Positions 11,601 through 23,276 of a stretch of DNA of 64,000 nucleotides are shown here, piece by piece; position 1 is the stretch's first letter, and each line of letters starts with the position of its first letter. The notes beneath the pieces are model-generated. The model searched no databases, was not told where the DNA came from, and worked only from the letters and a program-made list of their open reading frames with translations. This stretch comes from Kudoa neothunni (taxonomy: Eukaryota > Cnidaria). The position numbers and the translations under genes are program-made. The stretch spans positions 1,798,001-1,862,000 of the forward strand of contig OZ199840.1 of the NCBI GenBank assembly GCA_964304625.1. The letters run 5' to 3'.

Positions 11601-13697
11601 ATATTCATTAATTTATATTTTAATGTGATATTACGTACGACCCACCCATAAGTCATTTCAATATAACCAGAACCATCATATTCTTTAAGGAATATTAAAT
11701 AGCCTCTGTTAAGTGCATTGTAATGCATTTACAAACGAAAAAATCTGCCTAGCATATTTTTAATGCAGATATATTCATTTTAATGTATATATCTTAATTA
11801 TCAAAATAAAAGCATCAGAGTTCAGTATACTTTCTAAAGTAGTGAGATAATTCCTGTGAAACTTATTAATAAACTTGTATTTCTTAACATACTCAAATAA
11901 ATATTAATATATGTTGATAATATCTCATTAATTAAGCATTCAAGACTTACACTGAATATGTAAATTCCAATGCTCGTCCCAAGACCACCAATAACCCTAA
12001 GGTCGTTAATCTGAATCTTTCCAAAGCTTGAGTTCTATCCAACAGAAGATTGATAACCACAACCTAGTAAACGACCCAATCATAAGCTTACATTGTATTT
12101 GACAGTTTTAGCTATTGTCCTACCGACACAAGCAATGTGAATAAATCGCAGCGGTCCTTTCATGTTCTAGATTATAAGTTGGTTAGTTAGTCCATTCCAA
12201 ATTATCAATATGAATAAGTGGATAAGTGAATATGTCAATATGTCAATGTGTATGTAAATTCAATTACCTTCTTTTTCAAAATAGCTATAAAATCTCGAAG
12301 GAACTGGGCCAATTCGGGTTCGTCTATAAAGTCCTCATAACAATAATTTATCCACAATATTATTATTTTAACAGCCTAATACATTGTTTATTTCAAACCA
12401 ATTGCAACAAATATAAATTTGAGTATAGTTTTTGTTACTTTGTCAGCTGTTCCGGGGGTTTCCAACCATTCCAACAATTGCGCGGTTGTTTCTGAGAAAT
12501 CTTCGAAGAAGACCCGATGGCATATCAGGAAGTCTTCCACATAGGTAGGGTCTACCATAAACGAGCTGTCAATTAGATTTTCTAGCAGTTTCTTAGGTGT
12601 CGCCTTCAGAAAGTAATATTTGAGATCACCCATCCACACATGTAACATTGCTCACCTTTATAATTACGTGACCTTGTTTTTGACCATTATCAAGACTTCT
12701 ATGTTCGGTCACCATTACCACCTTACTATCTTCAAGGTGTTCTTGCAGTTTGAGTTGACTGTCCTCAGCGATACGACAGAAATCGTCTTTGGAAACACAC
12801 AAAAACTAGATGCAATTTATCAGTTATTAAATGTTCCAGTTAGAGTTTAGTTACTTGGCAGTTATCTGTGGCAGACAAGAGGATATTTTTGTGAATTTGT
12901 TTCTCACGAGAAGTGTTAACACCGAAACATTGGCCATCGGTGAGAGTGTCGATAATTTCGCCATCCTCAACAGACTTAATGGAAACTGAACCTTGAATGA
13001 TCACGTTCCATGAATCCAACTACAAGCAGAGATTAATTAATGCGAAAATTTCTCCACGCCAATCTATGGCGCATCACAATAGATTGTACCTCTTCGCCAT
13101 CATCCAAGATGATTGTGTCTTGTGTTTCTGTGGAGGCTAGAATCGCAACCTCAGCCATGGCCTTCAACATATTACACGAGAATTGTGAACAAGCCTGTGA
13201 AAAGATGTAATTGTAATTATCCAAATATTTATTATGAAAATTTCTTACATCGATGCGAGTTAAATATGTGATGATGTTTTCGTAATCAGAAAGTTGTCTT
13301 TCGTCCGGCTCGATCAATAAACTCAAAATCAAGGGATCTTCTTTTAGTTCGTCCTAGTAAATTATTTCATTCATAAAAAGACAGAGAGGTTATAAATCGA
13401 TTGACTAAAAACGTTCAAAATAGATTACTTGACTATCAATTTTTTTGAGTTTTTCGATAGTTTTGCACTCATTGTCTTCGTTATCAACACTGTCGGTGGG
13501 TAGTGCTAGCATAAAAAATTAATATTAGATTTAGGGTTTTTTAATTTAGTTGTGGTATTCTTTTATATAATAGTACATTTATCAAGAGTGTTCAGGCTGA
13601 TAGAATTATCTAATGGAGTTTGTATGCTGATTTCAATAGTTTCCTCCTCGGAACCGCTATCAGAAGAAAATGAGTAAGATCTTTGATTAGGTATCAT
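5645..13697 (-). CDS. RAPGEF2: Rap guanine-nucleotide exchange factor, RAPGEF2/6 (PDZ-GEF) type, multi-exon
   Basis: Activates Rap small GTPases by GDP release at membranes and cell junctions. All five family domains appear in order on the minus strand. The start is ATG 13697 (MIPNQRSYSFSSDSGSEEE, a Ser/acidic leader as in relatives). Then comes a cyclic-nucleotide-binding-like domain (13.33-12.85 kb; ILDDGEE|LDSWNVIIQGSV, CFGV), the Ras exchanger N-motif (12.65-12.39 kb; KATPKKLLENL, DPTYVEDFLICHRVF), a PDZ domain (GGLGTSIGIYIFS ending 11951, continued from 8713 with VLPNGDGFNAGLREGDEI), a basic linker (KKLKKFLRLKM), an RA domain (CKIFKVDGTSKSLVL near 7.77 kb) and the catalytic RasGEF domain (7.45-6.45 kb; NQELFWVVNEIL, IISGLMHSAV, LLDPSRNMMKYR, KKDLTF-like QKDLTFINDGN, LINFEKLRMI). 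Most introns are short; 8714-11950 (3.2 kb) splits the PDZ domain. The Ser/Asn-rich tail to 5645 uses a less certain last splice. It is shorter than vertebrate RAPGEF2 and lacks the long proline-rich tail. Assignment between RAPGEF2 and 6 is not possible; the symbol marks the group. Confidence 0.9.
9447..9470. repeat. (AT)n microsatellite
   Basis: About 12 AT repeats inside the large RAPGEF intron. Confidence 0.9.
9706..9885. mobile_element. MITE copy A (AGCTATTGACAC... family)
   Basis: About 180 bp bounded by AGCTATTGACACAGG and CGTGTCAATGGCC, imperfect inverted repeats. The inside shares tttttaatcc, a gtttat...ttagaat...tgctgtattta block and other words with the copies near 22.2, 23.1 and 54.6 kb. 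Non-coding. No clear target duplication. Confidence 0.6.
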
Positions 13698-15380
13698 AGT
13701 TCTCGTCAATTATTTTTGTCAAAAAGTTCTAAAATAATCGGCTATTGTGTGGGTAATATTCCGATTGCTTAATGTGGTTATGGCCTAATACGTGTTTTAC
13801 GGCATAATACTATTACGAAGTATATCACAATAGATTGTTTGGGATATGAACTGATCACGTATTAAAGTCATAAAATACCTCGTTAACTTCGCGAAACAGG
13901 TGAACAATTATTGTGTAGCAAAATCTCAGCCTATCCACTACTTGTGTTTGTATATATGTGTGTGATCTATACTTTACGTTATCAACTAATTATTTGGTAC
14001 CATGACAAAATAAATAATAACTAAAACGATTCAAATTCACGAATATTAATAATTCGATAATTACTATTTTAAATTGCGTATAATATAATTTCGCATACCC
14101 CTACGTACACGCAAACGTTTATGTACCAGTATACAGAGTGCTTCGACAGCGATAATACTTTAGCTAAAGAAGCCGCCTGTTTTCCACATTCGATTAAACA
14201 CTTACGATAAATTATTATCTAATCGATTTTATATATTATAAATTATTTATTAACAAAGACAGCATTTGTATAATTATTTTATAATACATTATTAGTTTCG
14301 AACTCAAAATATTCATTAGGAGATTTCAGAATGAAAGAAAAAATTAAATAGATCGACAAAACATTTTTAAAAAAATCATTTCGATAAATATAAATAAAAT
14401 AACAATAAGTGTTCTATTTTACAAAAGTCTGTTCACAACTACATAAACGTTTATATTCAGTCGGATTAGTTTTCGTAACCGAACATAATTTGTCTCTGGG
14501 TACCTTTCTCACACCGAAGGGGAAAAGTGGTGATATCTTTCGCCCATCATTTAAATTTCAATATTAATCGCCTAATCAACAATGTCGTATTATCAAGAGA
14601 ACCTATAAATTCGCCTATGGGAATTAGTTATCGTTGCCGCTGCGGCTTTTTTAATAATATTTGAAGGCGGCGAGTTCCTTATAATGTCACTGTTGACATG
14701 TATTGAATCAAACTAAATATTATTGCTTACAAAAAATGTCAAGAATGACAATTATGCCTCGAGCTTTCGCATTTCGACTTCTATTTAGAAACGTATCTGG
14801 TAAAATCGCGGATTATCAATCATAAATCGGTGTACCGAAGTATTGTGTTAATTATTTTCTTTTGTTTTACCCTATGGGAATTTTAGATTTATTTCGTATA
14901 TAATAAAAGCTATGTCATCTTTAATTTGGTTTTCATATAGTTTTATTCATTTTACGCAATATTTATCCCAATAAGTTATCACACTATTATGGTATACAGT
15001 GGTGCAGTTACGTAACGCGGAAAATATGACGGAAATCACTGCGTTGCATATATTCCGATTCCGATATAGTATATGTGCGGCCAGAAATAGCGTTTTTTTC
15101 AGTGATAATATTATTAAATAATAAAATGATCTATTTTTTTAACTAAAATACTTTTCTTTATATTTTGTTTGGAGCAATTGCTTAAATATTGATTCCTAGC
15201 TATTTCATGTTCGGTTACTTTGTCAACCATTGATGGAATTTTATAACTTTTGTCAGTAACTTTAGCGTTTCTTGGTTTGATATAGTTGTTTTATCAATAT
15301 TATATTATCACAGTTATTATCATTCTTGGTGAAATCAGGCAAATCTGATGTTGTCTTAATTTCAGAGTTGTTTACTGTAT
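13698..15380. other. Intergenic region upstream of RAPGEF
   Basis: No gene recognised. The RAPGEF promoter should lie near 13.7 kb. Slightly GC-richer words (gccgctgcggctt, gaaggcggcgag) occur at about 14635-14675, of unknown meaning. Confidence 0.45.
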
Positions 15381-15549
15381 TGTTTGCAAGACTTTCTTAA
15401 GTAGATTGTTGTTTTACTTCTAATGATTTCTCTTTTTCAGTCAGCTTAGTTGTGTTATTTTTAAAATATTCTCATGATTTAATTGCCTCGTAAATAACAT
15501 CTATGATGTAAGTTAAAATGTAGCTATTATCTTGAAATTCTATCTGATG

Positions 15550-16310
15550 TATGAGTGACGTCATTAGATGACTTTTTTATATCATTATAAAAGAGATAAT
15601 TCCTTGGTCCAGTGGGTGAAGCACAGTGGTCCTGTTCGAAGTAAAATAATAGAGCTATGGTAGACAACTTGTTTGTTTATATGGGCTAGGAAATTGTCCA
15701 AAAATAATAAAATTCTCCTCGTAAATCTTAGAAACGGTGAGTTGCCTATTCTATTTTGAGCGGAATAACAACAATTGAATTAGTCATCCAGAATGTTTTA
15801 TTTTATTGGCGTGATATTTTAATGACGAATCTTTGAGATTATTATTGAATTACGTTAAAGAGGACACTTTTACAAACCCTATCATATCTACGGCACTCGT
15901 CTGTATTAATTGTTTGTTTGTTGATTACCTGCACAGAGATCATTGAAATATCTTGACTCGTTGTATTTCCTTGTCACAAAAGAGGGGAGCTTTTCACCAG
16001 TCATCAAACACACGAACAATACTATAAATCTTTTTATAGTCTTCTCGCATCCATGTTTATTTTTTTCGTTAGCAATAACATAACTATATTCTAATAAAAT
16101 GCCCCGATCGATCAAAAGTATTAATAATTGATAGCTCCTAAAATTTGACAAAATAAACCTGTTTAATCAGCATTATAAATATCAGTAAGATTCCATGAAT
16201 AAATTATTTCTCATGAATGACTTTTCCATTCATCAAAGATTATGTTATCTGCATTACTAGAATCCCGTGGAATTTATTGCGTTATAACTTGTCAGTTATA
16301 TCGATCAACA
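15550..16310 (-). pseudogene. Decayed pogo/Tigger-type (CENP-B-like DDE) transposase
   Basis: A plain DNA transposon relic. On the minus strand, from high to low coordinates, it reads: NADNIIFDEW, then WNLTDIYNAD*TGLFCQ (the first catalytic Asp region, family motif NADETGLFY, with the Glu codon now TAA), then CEKTIKRFIVLFVCLMTGEK and LPSFVTRKYNESRYFND (family: KxRxTVLLCxNxxGxxKLxPxxIGKxxNPRCF), then ILLFLDNFLAH (family: ILLLxDNxxAH, second Asp) and TTVLHPLDQGIISF (family: TSLIQPLDQGVI). The pieces lie in different frames with stops, so it is inactive. The N-terminal DNA-binding part and the element ends were not found. It sits next to the TTAA-flanked MITE at 16672. Confidence 0.8.
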
Positions 16311-16671
16311 AAATCTTGAAAATCTGCTAGGATAGTGTATTGTAATTTTTTTCTATTACATCATACTTTTTCTTGAAAAAAATTCCTTGACCCATCTTTT
16401 TTAAAAGTATTGATTTTTTAAATTAAACTTCTTACAATCTTGTATCAAGCTTCATATCACATAAAAACTTGAAGTTGGTTAATGTATACTGTTCTTCTCA
16501 CTAAAATTAAAATATATTCGATCAGATTTATTTAAATATGCCGATGGACCTTAAAAATTTACATCTGTAGTTATTCACTTCGTCAAAAATATCGTTAAGT
16601 GAAACTAGTGGTAATCGAACTAGCATCAGGTAAGACTTTCGTGTATACGGGTTTTATAAACCCACAAAAAA

Positions 16672-16897
16672 TTAACCTTCCGAGCGCTTCAAAATCGATT
16701 ATACACTAAGTGTATAATTTTTATTTTATTTTTCATTCATTGGTGATAATTCAACAATTATTTGGCAAGCATATAGTGTAAGTAATTTTATAAGAATAGG
16801 CCGAGTTTTAGTAAATATAGATAATTGGAAGGGGACAAAAACTAATCTTTAATATGACTTAGGATCTAATAGACCCCAAAAGCACTCGGTAGGTTAA
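16672..16897. mobile_element. piggyBac-type MITE with TTAA ends
   Basis: A 226-bp element flanked by TTAA on both sides (16672-16675 and 16894-16897). Inverted ends are TTAACCTTCCGAGCGCTT (left) and, read inward on the other strand, TTAACCTACCGAGTGCTT (right), 16 of 18 matching. No coding capacity. The left end also resembles that of the larger piggyBac relic at 26293, so the two are probably related families. Confidence 0.75.
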
Positions 16898-16899
16898 TC

Positions 16900-19800
16900 A
16901 ATATTATATTGGGTTAAATCAAAAAATGAGGAAATTACAATTATAAATCTAACGAGATTGGAATTAAAACCATTCCGATTCTATTAGATTAAAAGCCATA
17001 TTTAATGTTATTATTAATTTTCATATTATTAGTCGTTGCTTTTTATATCTTTTAAGATATTAATAGACATTTAAAAATGAGAGATATCCAAAATAGTGAT
17101 ATTGATTACAAACTGCAACCCACTGCCCAATTATCTAGTCATTATCCATGTCTCATCAATGCTCATGATTTCTTAAGTCCTATCATAGCCGCTCATTAAA
17201 CGCTCAAACATTTCCATTCCCCGTCCTACCATTAGGACGTGGATCTCAATGGGGGAAATACGATCCTAGAAGATTACGTAATATTCTTACCAGATGAAGC
17301 TAAAAATTCGCTAATATTCTATATATCGTCACGTGATAATCCCAACTTATTTTTTCTCATTTTCTATCCAATCGCGAGAATTCTCACCTATTGAAGCAAG
17401 CCTATCACACTTGGGATAATTTTCTATTTCTCGAAATAAAATCATCGTTTTTGATTTTTAATGTACCCTTTTTATACTCTAATTAATTTGGGGAAATTTT
17501 ACACCAACAAGAAATTATTGGTTGAATACGTGATTTGTTTGCTTTTCATAATACACAATTTTCTTTATAATCGTCAAGAATGGTTAGTAACATATGATTT
17601 TAAAATATTATGACAAAAAATATAAAATCGGAAAAATTATAACAAGATTATACCCCAATGAATTTTTGGGGTAAAAAATTACCTCAGATTTTTTCACATC
17701 AATTGATTGATTAAATAATTATTATTACATAGAATAAATTTTAAGTTTACCTGATGGATAAATTTAAAATTATACGGTTATTATTTATATGAAATATCAC
17801 GTGACTTCCCGCTTAATTTTTTCGTTGGGATAGTAGGAATGGATTTAGCTGATAGTAATTAGAATGATTATGAATACTTTACAACTGATATATCGTAGAA
17901 TCTAACGAGATGGAAATCTTTGAGAACTCGGTTCAACCCACAATCAATAATGACCCCCTATGATGTTGTTTTTCTATTTAATGGATTTATTATTTATAAA
18001 TGCGTTTTCCATATACACAAAAATATTTAATGATAATATAGTTAGGGGTAGTTTTTTGAAGATATGGCAAAGTTATTATACCTTTCCATTAATGGAAAGG
18101 AACACCTGTGAAGACCAAAATCCCAAGAGCTCGACCTTATCTATTCTATTAAACTCAGCACACCAAATAAATAAAAAATATTTTCAATTTTGGAATTTTT
18201 TTATGGATAACTAATAAGAAACCTATTACTGCTCGTTTCAGATGTATGAAACAGTTGCAAAATTCATTTTGAGTGTTTGCGAATCTTACTCACATTAAAT
18301 GTTCTATTTGTTCGCAAATAATAATTAAAATATTTATTACATGATATACATGTGAAATCTACTCAATCATTAGGTTTAAATCAAAAATTGTCATTGCGGA
18401 TTATAACTAATACAGTTTTCGTATGATTACGAGGATTACTACTCGCGTGTTGTTTGTTTTGCAGCTGAATCTAGCCGCGGAATTTTTCTTATTTTTATTT
18501 TCTTAAATCAAATATTTTTTATGGTTCGAATGAAGAAATAAAAACCAGGAGTAATTTTCTACCCAAAATTCATCGGCTAGCGTCGACTTTTAGTAAATAG
18601 AGGGTTAAGTATATCCTACAAAATTTTATTTAACTTTTGTTTAATATTTTTGCGAACCACTATTGTAATAAAAGCTTTTTACGCTTTAACGCGTGTAATC
18701 TCTATACGTACACTTTTATGGGTCAATCGAATGGATTATTGTACATTTTGAATGGTTTTACGGACTTTCAAGGCAGAATATTTCCAATTCCAAACGAGAG
18801 TGGGTAGTTTGTGCTAATTTGTTTATATAATAGACTAAAATCCAAACTTTTTTAATTTATCACTAAAAAAATTCCTGATTATCGCATAAGTTCAGAAACT
18901 TCGAGTATTAAGAATACTCAAGACTCGTATTTGTAAGCTCCTAATCCTGAACTTGGAAGGGAAATGAATTTTGATAACATTCATCATTATTAGTCTACAC
19001 GCGGAACCATTACGATTAAAATTGTTATAATTAAAAAGATTTGAAAATAATAACTTAGATTTATTTTTAAATTTTAAGCCTATTTGTCCTAAAGTTCATG
19101 ACAGTTTATAAAATGAATAGTGCATCTTAGAAATACTCATAAACTCGTTGTTTTATTTTTGCAATATCCGATAATAACCCATTACAATTTTATAAAAAAT
19201 AATAATTATAATCTTCAAAAATTATAAATATAAAACAAATTATGATAAACTTTTCTTGCATATGAATTGAAGTGAAACGCGCTAAATCAAATCCAAAAAA
19301 ATTTTAGCTCATTATTTATTAATAATAAATTTTTATTATTTTTATTTATTATTATAATGAAACAATCTCAGTTGATTATTTCTTTTTTAACTATTCTAGA
19401 AATTCAATTTTTCTCGATTGAGTTCTAATTTTTGATTATCGCTTTTAAAGGTTTTTATATCAAATTTCAAGTCTACTAAAAACTTTAAATAAGCTTATAT
19501 CGCTATTTCAGATATATTTCAGCTCCTTTAAGTCTTCTATTTCTATCCAAAAAATATTCAAGCAAGCATCACTCAAAAATTTTTTTAATGAAATTCAAAT
19601 CACAGATAAGCGTTGTACGATGTATATATATATATATATATACATAAATATATGGTTATTAAAAACGTGCTATACTAACTTAGTATCTGATAAACATTTA
19701 ATTACAATTTCCCTATTAGATAACGTAATGAATTATTAAATTATACAACTTTTAAAAAGAATAAAAGGTATTCGATTTCTCCTATATACTATATAGATTA

Positions 19801-20400
19801 GATATCGATGCTACCACTTTTGTTAATAAATATAATTATTGTAAATTTAGCTAGCCTATAAATAATAATAGGAATGTATATTTATAATGTTTAATTTAAA
19901 TTGTGTTATCAAAATTAAAATGAAATAAACAAGAATAATAATAATAATAATAAATATAGTATTATCTCCATTGTTACACGAGATAACTATTAAGAACTCA
20001 ACAATGTTCCAAATGGTTTTAATCTTACTCCTTGAGAGGATTAAATATCTATTCAAATTTTGTAATAAATAGATAAATCAGTACAAATCCTAATAAGCTA
20101 AAATTCTAATAACAATAATTAACACCATAAGTAGATTCAATAGATATTAGGTTTGAAATAATAGAATTAACAATGACAGTATATTCAAATTATGTGTATA
20201 TATAGAATAATACAAAACTGATAAAAACTATTTTTGGCTCAATTTAAATTGTTAAAATACTGAAAATTCAATATTTTAATGAATAAAGTGCGAAAAATAA
20301 AAAACAAACCAAAAAATGACAACAAATAAATGATAATTGAAAAAAATTAAAAAAAAACAATCTGCACCAAGGTTTGGTTTAATGGTCTATAAACTCTTCC
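16900..20400. other. Gene-poor AT-rich region
   Basis: No supported gene. It contains a hairpin (gtcctaccattaggac, about 17223-17238), a perfect 20-bp palindrome at 18081-18100 and a (TA)n tract at 19622-19642. The short open frames here lack any protein-like composition. Confidence 0.5.
18081..18100. repeat. Perfect 20-bp palindrome
   Basis: CCTTTCCATTAATGGAAAGG is identical to its reverse complement. No gene is near; it could be a protein-binding site or chance. Confidence 0.8.
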
Positions 20401-20401
20401 A

Positions 20402-20749
20402 ATGGGCTCATCTAAAATACAAGTAAAACGACGTCACACACACAAGAATACTGATTCCAAAATCTCTTTCAAGCTATCACGCCTTTTTTGCAACACGTTT
20501 AGAACAAGATTCGACTACAACGAACATCACATTAAGATTAATCAATCAACTGTAACTTATTACAGCGACGCATTTGGTCCGTGCGTTGGAAATTTGATTA
20601 TCAAGCACTTCAACACTGGGTCCTTCGACTATTTGGACACAATCGTTGGCGAAAATTTTATTCTCACTGACTGGAATGGTATAGTTGAGGATGTAATTCT
20701 AGATGGGAGAGAAATTCCTCATCAACAAATCATCTCAACCACCAAATGA
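20402..20749 (+). CDS. Small unrecognised protein, 115 aa
   Basis: Single open frame from an ATG to TGA. I do not recognise the family. The N-terminus is basic (KVKRRHTHK-like, residues about 6-20). The rest is a mix of short hydrophobic strands with YYSDAFGPCVGNLIIKHFN, FDYLDTIVGENFILTDW and IVEDVILDGREIP, which looks like a small beta-rich domain rather than noise. No signal peptide or membrane segment. It ends 10 nt before the stop codon of the XLF-like gene on the other strand, so the two genes are tail-to-tail. Composition is richer in G/C than the flanks, supporting real coding. More exons upstream are possible. Confidence 0.6.
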   Translation: MGSSKIQVKRRHTHKNTDSKISFKLSRLFCNTFRTRFDYNEHHIKINQSTVTYYSDAFGPCVGNLIIKHFNTGSFDYLDTIVGENFILTDWNGIVEDVILDGREIPHQQIISTTK

Positions 20750-20759
20750 CACATTACTG

Positions 20760-21497
20760 TCAAATTTTGAAGAGTGATTGAGATTTTGCGTTGGATGAAT
20801 GGGATGAAATATCTTTTAATTCGGGCATCAAAATAATCCTCTGTGCACAACTCCTAATTGTGCAGTAATAAAACAATTGAATAAATATTCCTTGATCACG
20901 TGGACCCACTTTTTCAATTATTTTCCTATGTAAACTACTAATGTAGCTATCGATTATGGTGTTCATCTGTTGTTGAACTATACAGCAATGAGCAGAAATT
21001 AAAGTTTAAATCATGCTGGCGGATGTTATTATTAGTTCAAGAATAATACAATGTTTCAAAAAAATCCATGGGGACAGCCCTGTATGGTATAGGCCGTAAT
21101 GAATCTGTTCCAATAACACCTGAAGGTCGTTCTCGGTAATCACCTCCGAATCATCCGCCATTTTTTGCGCTTGCGCGTACAAAAAAAACAAAACACACAA
21201 ATTATACAACAACGCCGTCCAGCATACTAACAATAGGATCAATCACATTAAATAACGCAAAATCTAAATAAATCATCTTAAGACAAAAATTGCAGATGCA
21301 TATCTAAAATTACTTGGAGGTAATGTCTGGCTGAATGGAGTGAATCTAGAGATCAAGTTCGATCTTTCACATTCGGTCAAGGTGAATGATTCTTGAATGC
21401 TTTCCTTCCATAAAAAGCACGTACTAATAAATTTTTCAAAGTCATGCGCGAAAAGAAGGTAGAGAGTTTTGTTTCCATTGATTTGGTAGAACTTGAT
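20760..21497 (-). CDS. NHEJ1: XLF/NHEJ1-like end-joining factor (5' exon missing)
   Basis: Three exons join in phase on the minus strand: 21497-21314, 21226-21050 and 20977-20760 (stop TGA), giving 193 codons from the first exon found. The order of landmarks follows human XLF: IKFYQINGNKTLYLLFAHDF (XLF: KVFITKQGYALLVSDL), then TLPPICWTALLYNL (XLF: TAPPAAFLCHLDNL), then NDLQVLLEQI and GLYHTGLSPWIFL (XLF: RSELSGLPFYWNF), followed by a helix (MNTIIDSYISSLHRKIIEKV) like the XLF stalk. Spacing between landmarks is also close to XLF. Identity is low. XLF works with XRCC4 and DNA ligase IV in non-homologous end joining in the nucleus. The basic Ku-binding tail of human XLF is not visible here. The first exon (the N-terminal strands) was not located upstream of 21497. 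Confidence 0.55.
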
Positions 21498-22136
21498 CTT
21501 AAAAACAATTATTAATCAACATAAAATAAGTAGTTGGATAGATTTGAATATTAATTTAAGGAATTAAATTAGTTTATTGAAGTTATAGAATTTAATAAAT
21601 AAATTCTTAGGTTTTTATCTAGGGAAACTGAGTATTGATTAGAACATACTACATATTACATATTTAAGTTTAAATATTTTAACAACATTTTAATTTGGTA
21701 ATAGTGCAACATATATAGGGATGGATGATTTTATATTGTTGATGCATCTGCGCGATAATTGCGCGAATTATTTTTTTTTAATTTTAACCTCTTTCAACTA
21801 ATATAGGCGTTATTTTATATAGGTTATTATTAAATAAAATGTAATCGCAACATATAATGCAGTTTCTTCAGTTTTATTTTTAATCCGAACAACTCACCCC
21901 TATATAATGATATAATGATATAAATACAATGTATTTTTATAATAATCTTCTACAGCTAATTATTTCTAAAAAAGTCTACTTTTGGGGGCCTGGAATAATC
22001 AAACATTGAAAAAATAAACGCATTAGAACAGCCGTTTATTAGCCAATAGATTCCCATAGAATTATAGATACATTAATAGTTATTTGATCAAACGATTACA
22101 GGCAAGGATTATTGATGTAGCACAAAAATCCTAAAC

Positions 22137-22178
22137 TGTGTATGTGTATGTGTATGTATGTGTATGTGTATGTGCGTG
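22137..22178. repeat. TGTATG-type simple repeat
   Basis: Tandem tgtgta/tgtatg units ending in a short G run. It interrupts a MITE-like copy. Confidence 0.85.
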
Positions 22179-22180
22179 CG

Positions 22181-22322
22181 GGGGTAAAATTTTTAATCCT
22201 GTAACCTTTCTCATGAGTTGTATAGTTGTGTATAGGTTTAACTTTTTAGAAACTGCTATATTTAATTATTTCTGACAATTAAGAACGAAGCGGCGAGTCA
22301 GAAATAATTAAATATAATTAAA
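22181..22322. mobile_element. MITE copy C (partial, same family as copies A and B)
   Basis: It shares tttttaatcc, ctttttagaa, ctgctatatttaattatt with copy B and carries the same kind of internal hairpin: ATTTAATTATTTCTGAC ... GTCAGAAATAATTAAAT around an aagcggcgag loop. The outer ends are not clear. Confidence 0.5.
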
Positions 22323-23073
22323 ATTAATACATTTTTTCCGTGCGAAAAGTCATTTACTTAAATAAATGGAAAAAAATATTGAATGGATATTAATAAATTT
22401 TTTTAGTTTTTGCATTTATCAGCGTTCCATCACCATTAGGTAGGTTACTTTCGGCATTCCAGTTATTCTCAATAATAGTAACCGTAATATTATATTGAAC
22501 CCCTAGCAGCCTCTCGTAATTATTTTGAAAGGCACCAACACTCAATCGAGTAACGCAAGCTTTATGTTTTGTAAGATGTGAGTTTGACAACGATGATTTT
22601 ATGAATTCTCCAATTTTTTTCCTTGGCGATTGCCTGCCATTAATGCATGCCTATAAGAATTTCATATTTTCTGAAAACATTAGGTGTTAAATTATATCAA
22701 AAGCATTATGTTAATAACAAAAATAATTTTAACGGATGAAATTCGGAGAATCATTATGCAAATTGTTCAACAAATTTCACATTAATTTGTTTAAAAAGAT
22801 TAGGATTAATTTCCGAATTAATTATAATCTATAATCAAAAAATGTTGCCACTATGCTACATTTTAATCAATTATTTATTGTAAAATAAAAATACACAAAC
22901 GAGATCCTAGATTATTTTATGAATAGTATAATAATAATAATAATAATTTATTTTTAAAAAAATAAAGAATAAAACATTATTTGTAGTTTAAATTATTAAT
23001 AAAATGAATTTTAAAAGGTAAAACTACAAAATGATACAAGTTAATTACTTCATGTTAATTAATTAAAGGCACT

Positions 23074-23276
23074 GGCTATTGACACGTAAGTTTTTAATCC
23101 AAAATGGCAACTACGCTAGCGCATTGCTCCTATTTATTGTTGACATATAAGTTTATTTTTTAGAATCTGCTGTATTTAATTATTTTTGGCCCCTAGAAGC
23201 GGTAAGGAAGGGCCAAAAATAATTAAATGTAGTCCAAACTATACCTACCTGGATATTATGATCCGTGTCAATAGCC
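23074..23276. mobile_element. MITE copy B (best-preserved copy)
   Basis: A 203-bp element with perfect 13-bp inverted ends, GGCTATTGACACG and CGTGTCAATAGCC, and an internal hairpin TTAATTATTTTTGGCCC ... GGGCCAAAAATAATTAA. ACT lies directly outside both ends and could be a 3-bp target duplication. Non-coding. Confidence 0.75.

Larger units (their letters stand above)
8714..11950 (-). other. Large intron of the RAPGEF gene
   Basis: A 3237-nt GT-AG intron interrupts the PDZ domain in phase 0 (donor gtaagtc at 11950, acceptor just above 8713). It is far longer than the other introns of the gene. It holds a MITE-like element at 9706-9885 and an (AT)n tract at 9447-9470; otherwise only AT-rich sequence is seen. 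Confidence 0.75.

Noticed and set aside
17960-18214. 84-codon plus-strand open frame
   Set aside because: Random hydrophobic AT-rich composition, no recognised motif, and it spans the 20-bp palindrome.
22390-22590. Minus-strand frame containing NLPNGDGT, similar to VLPNGDG of the RAPGEF PDZ exon
   Set aside because: Only about 14 bp are shared (ccatcaccattagg); the rest of the PDZ domain is absent, so a duplicated exon is not supported.
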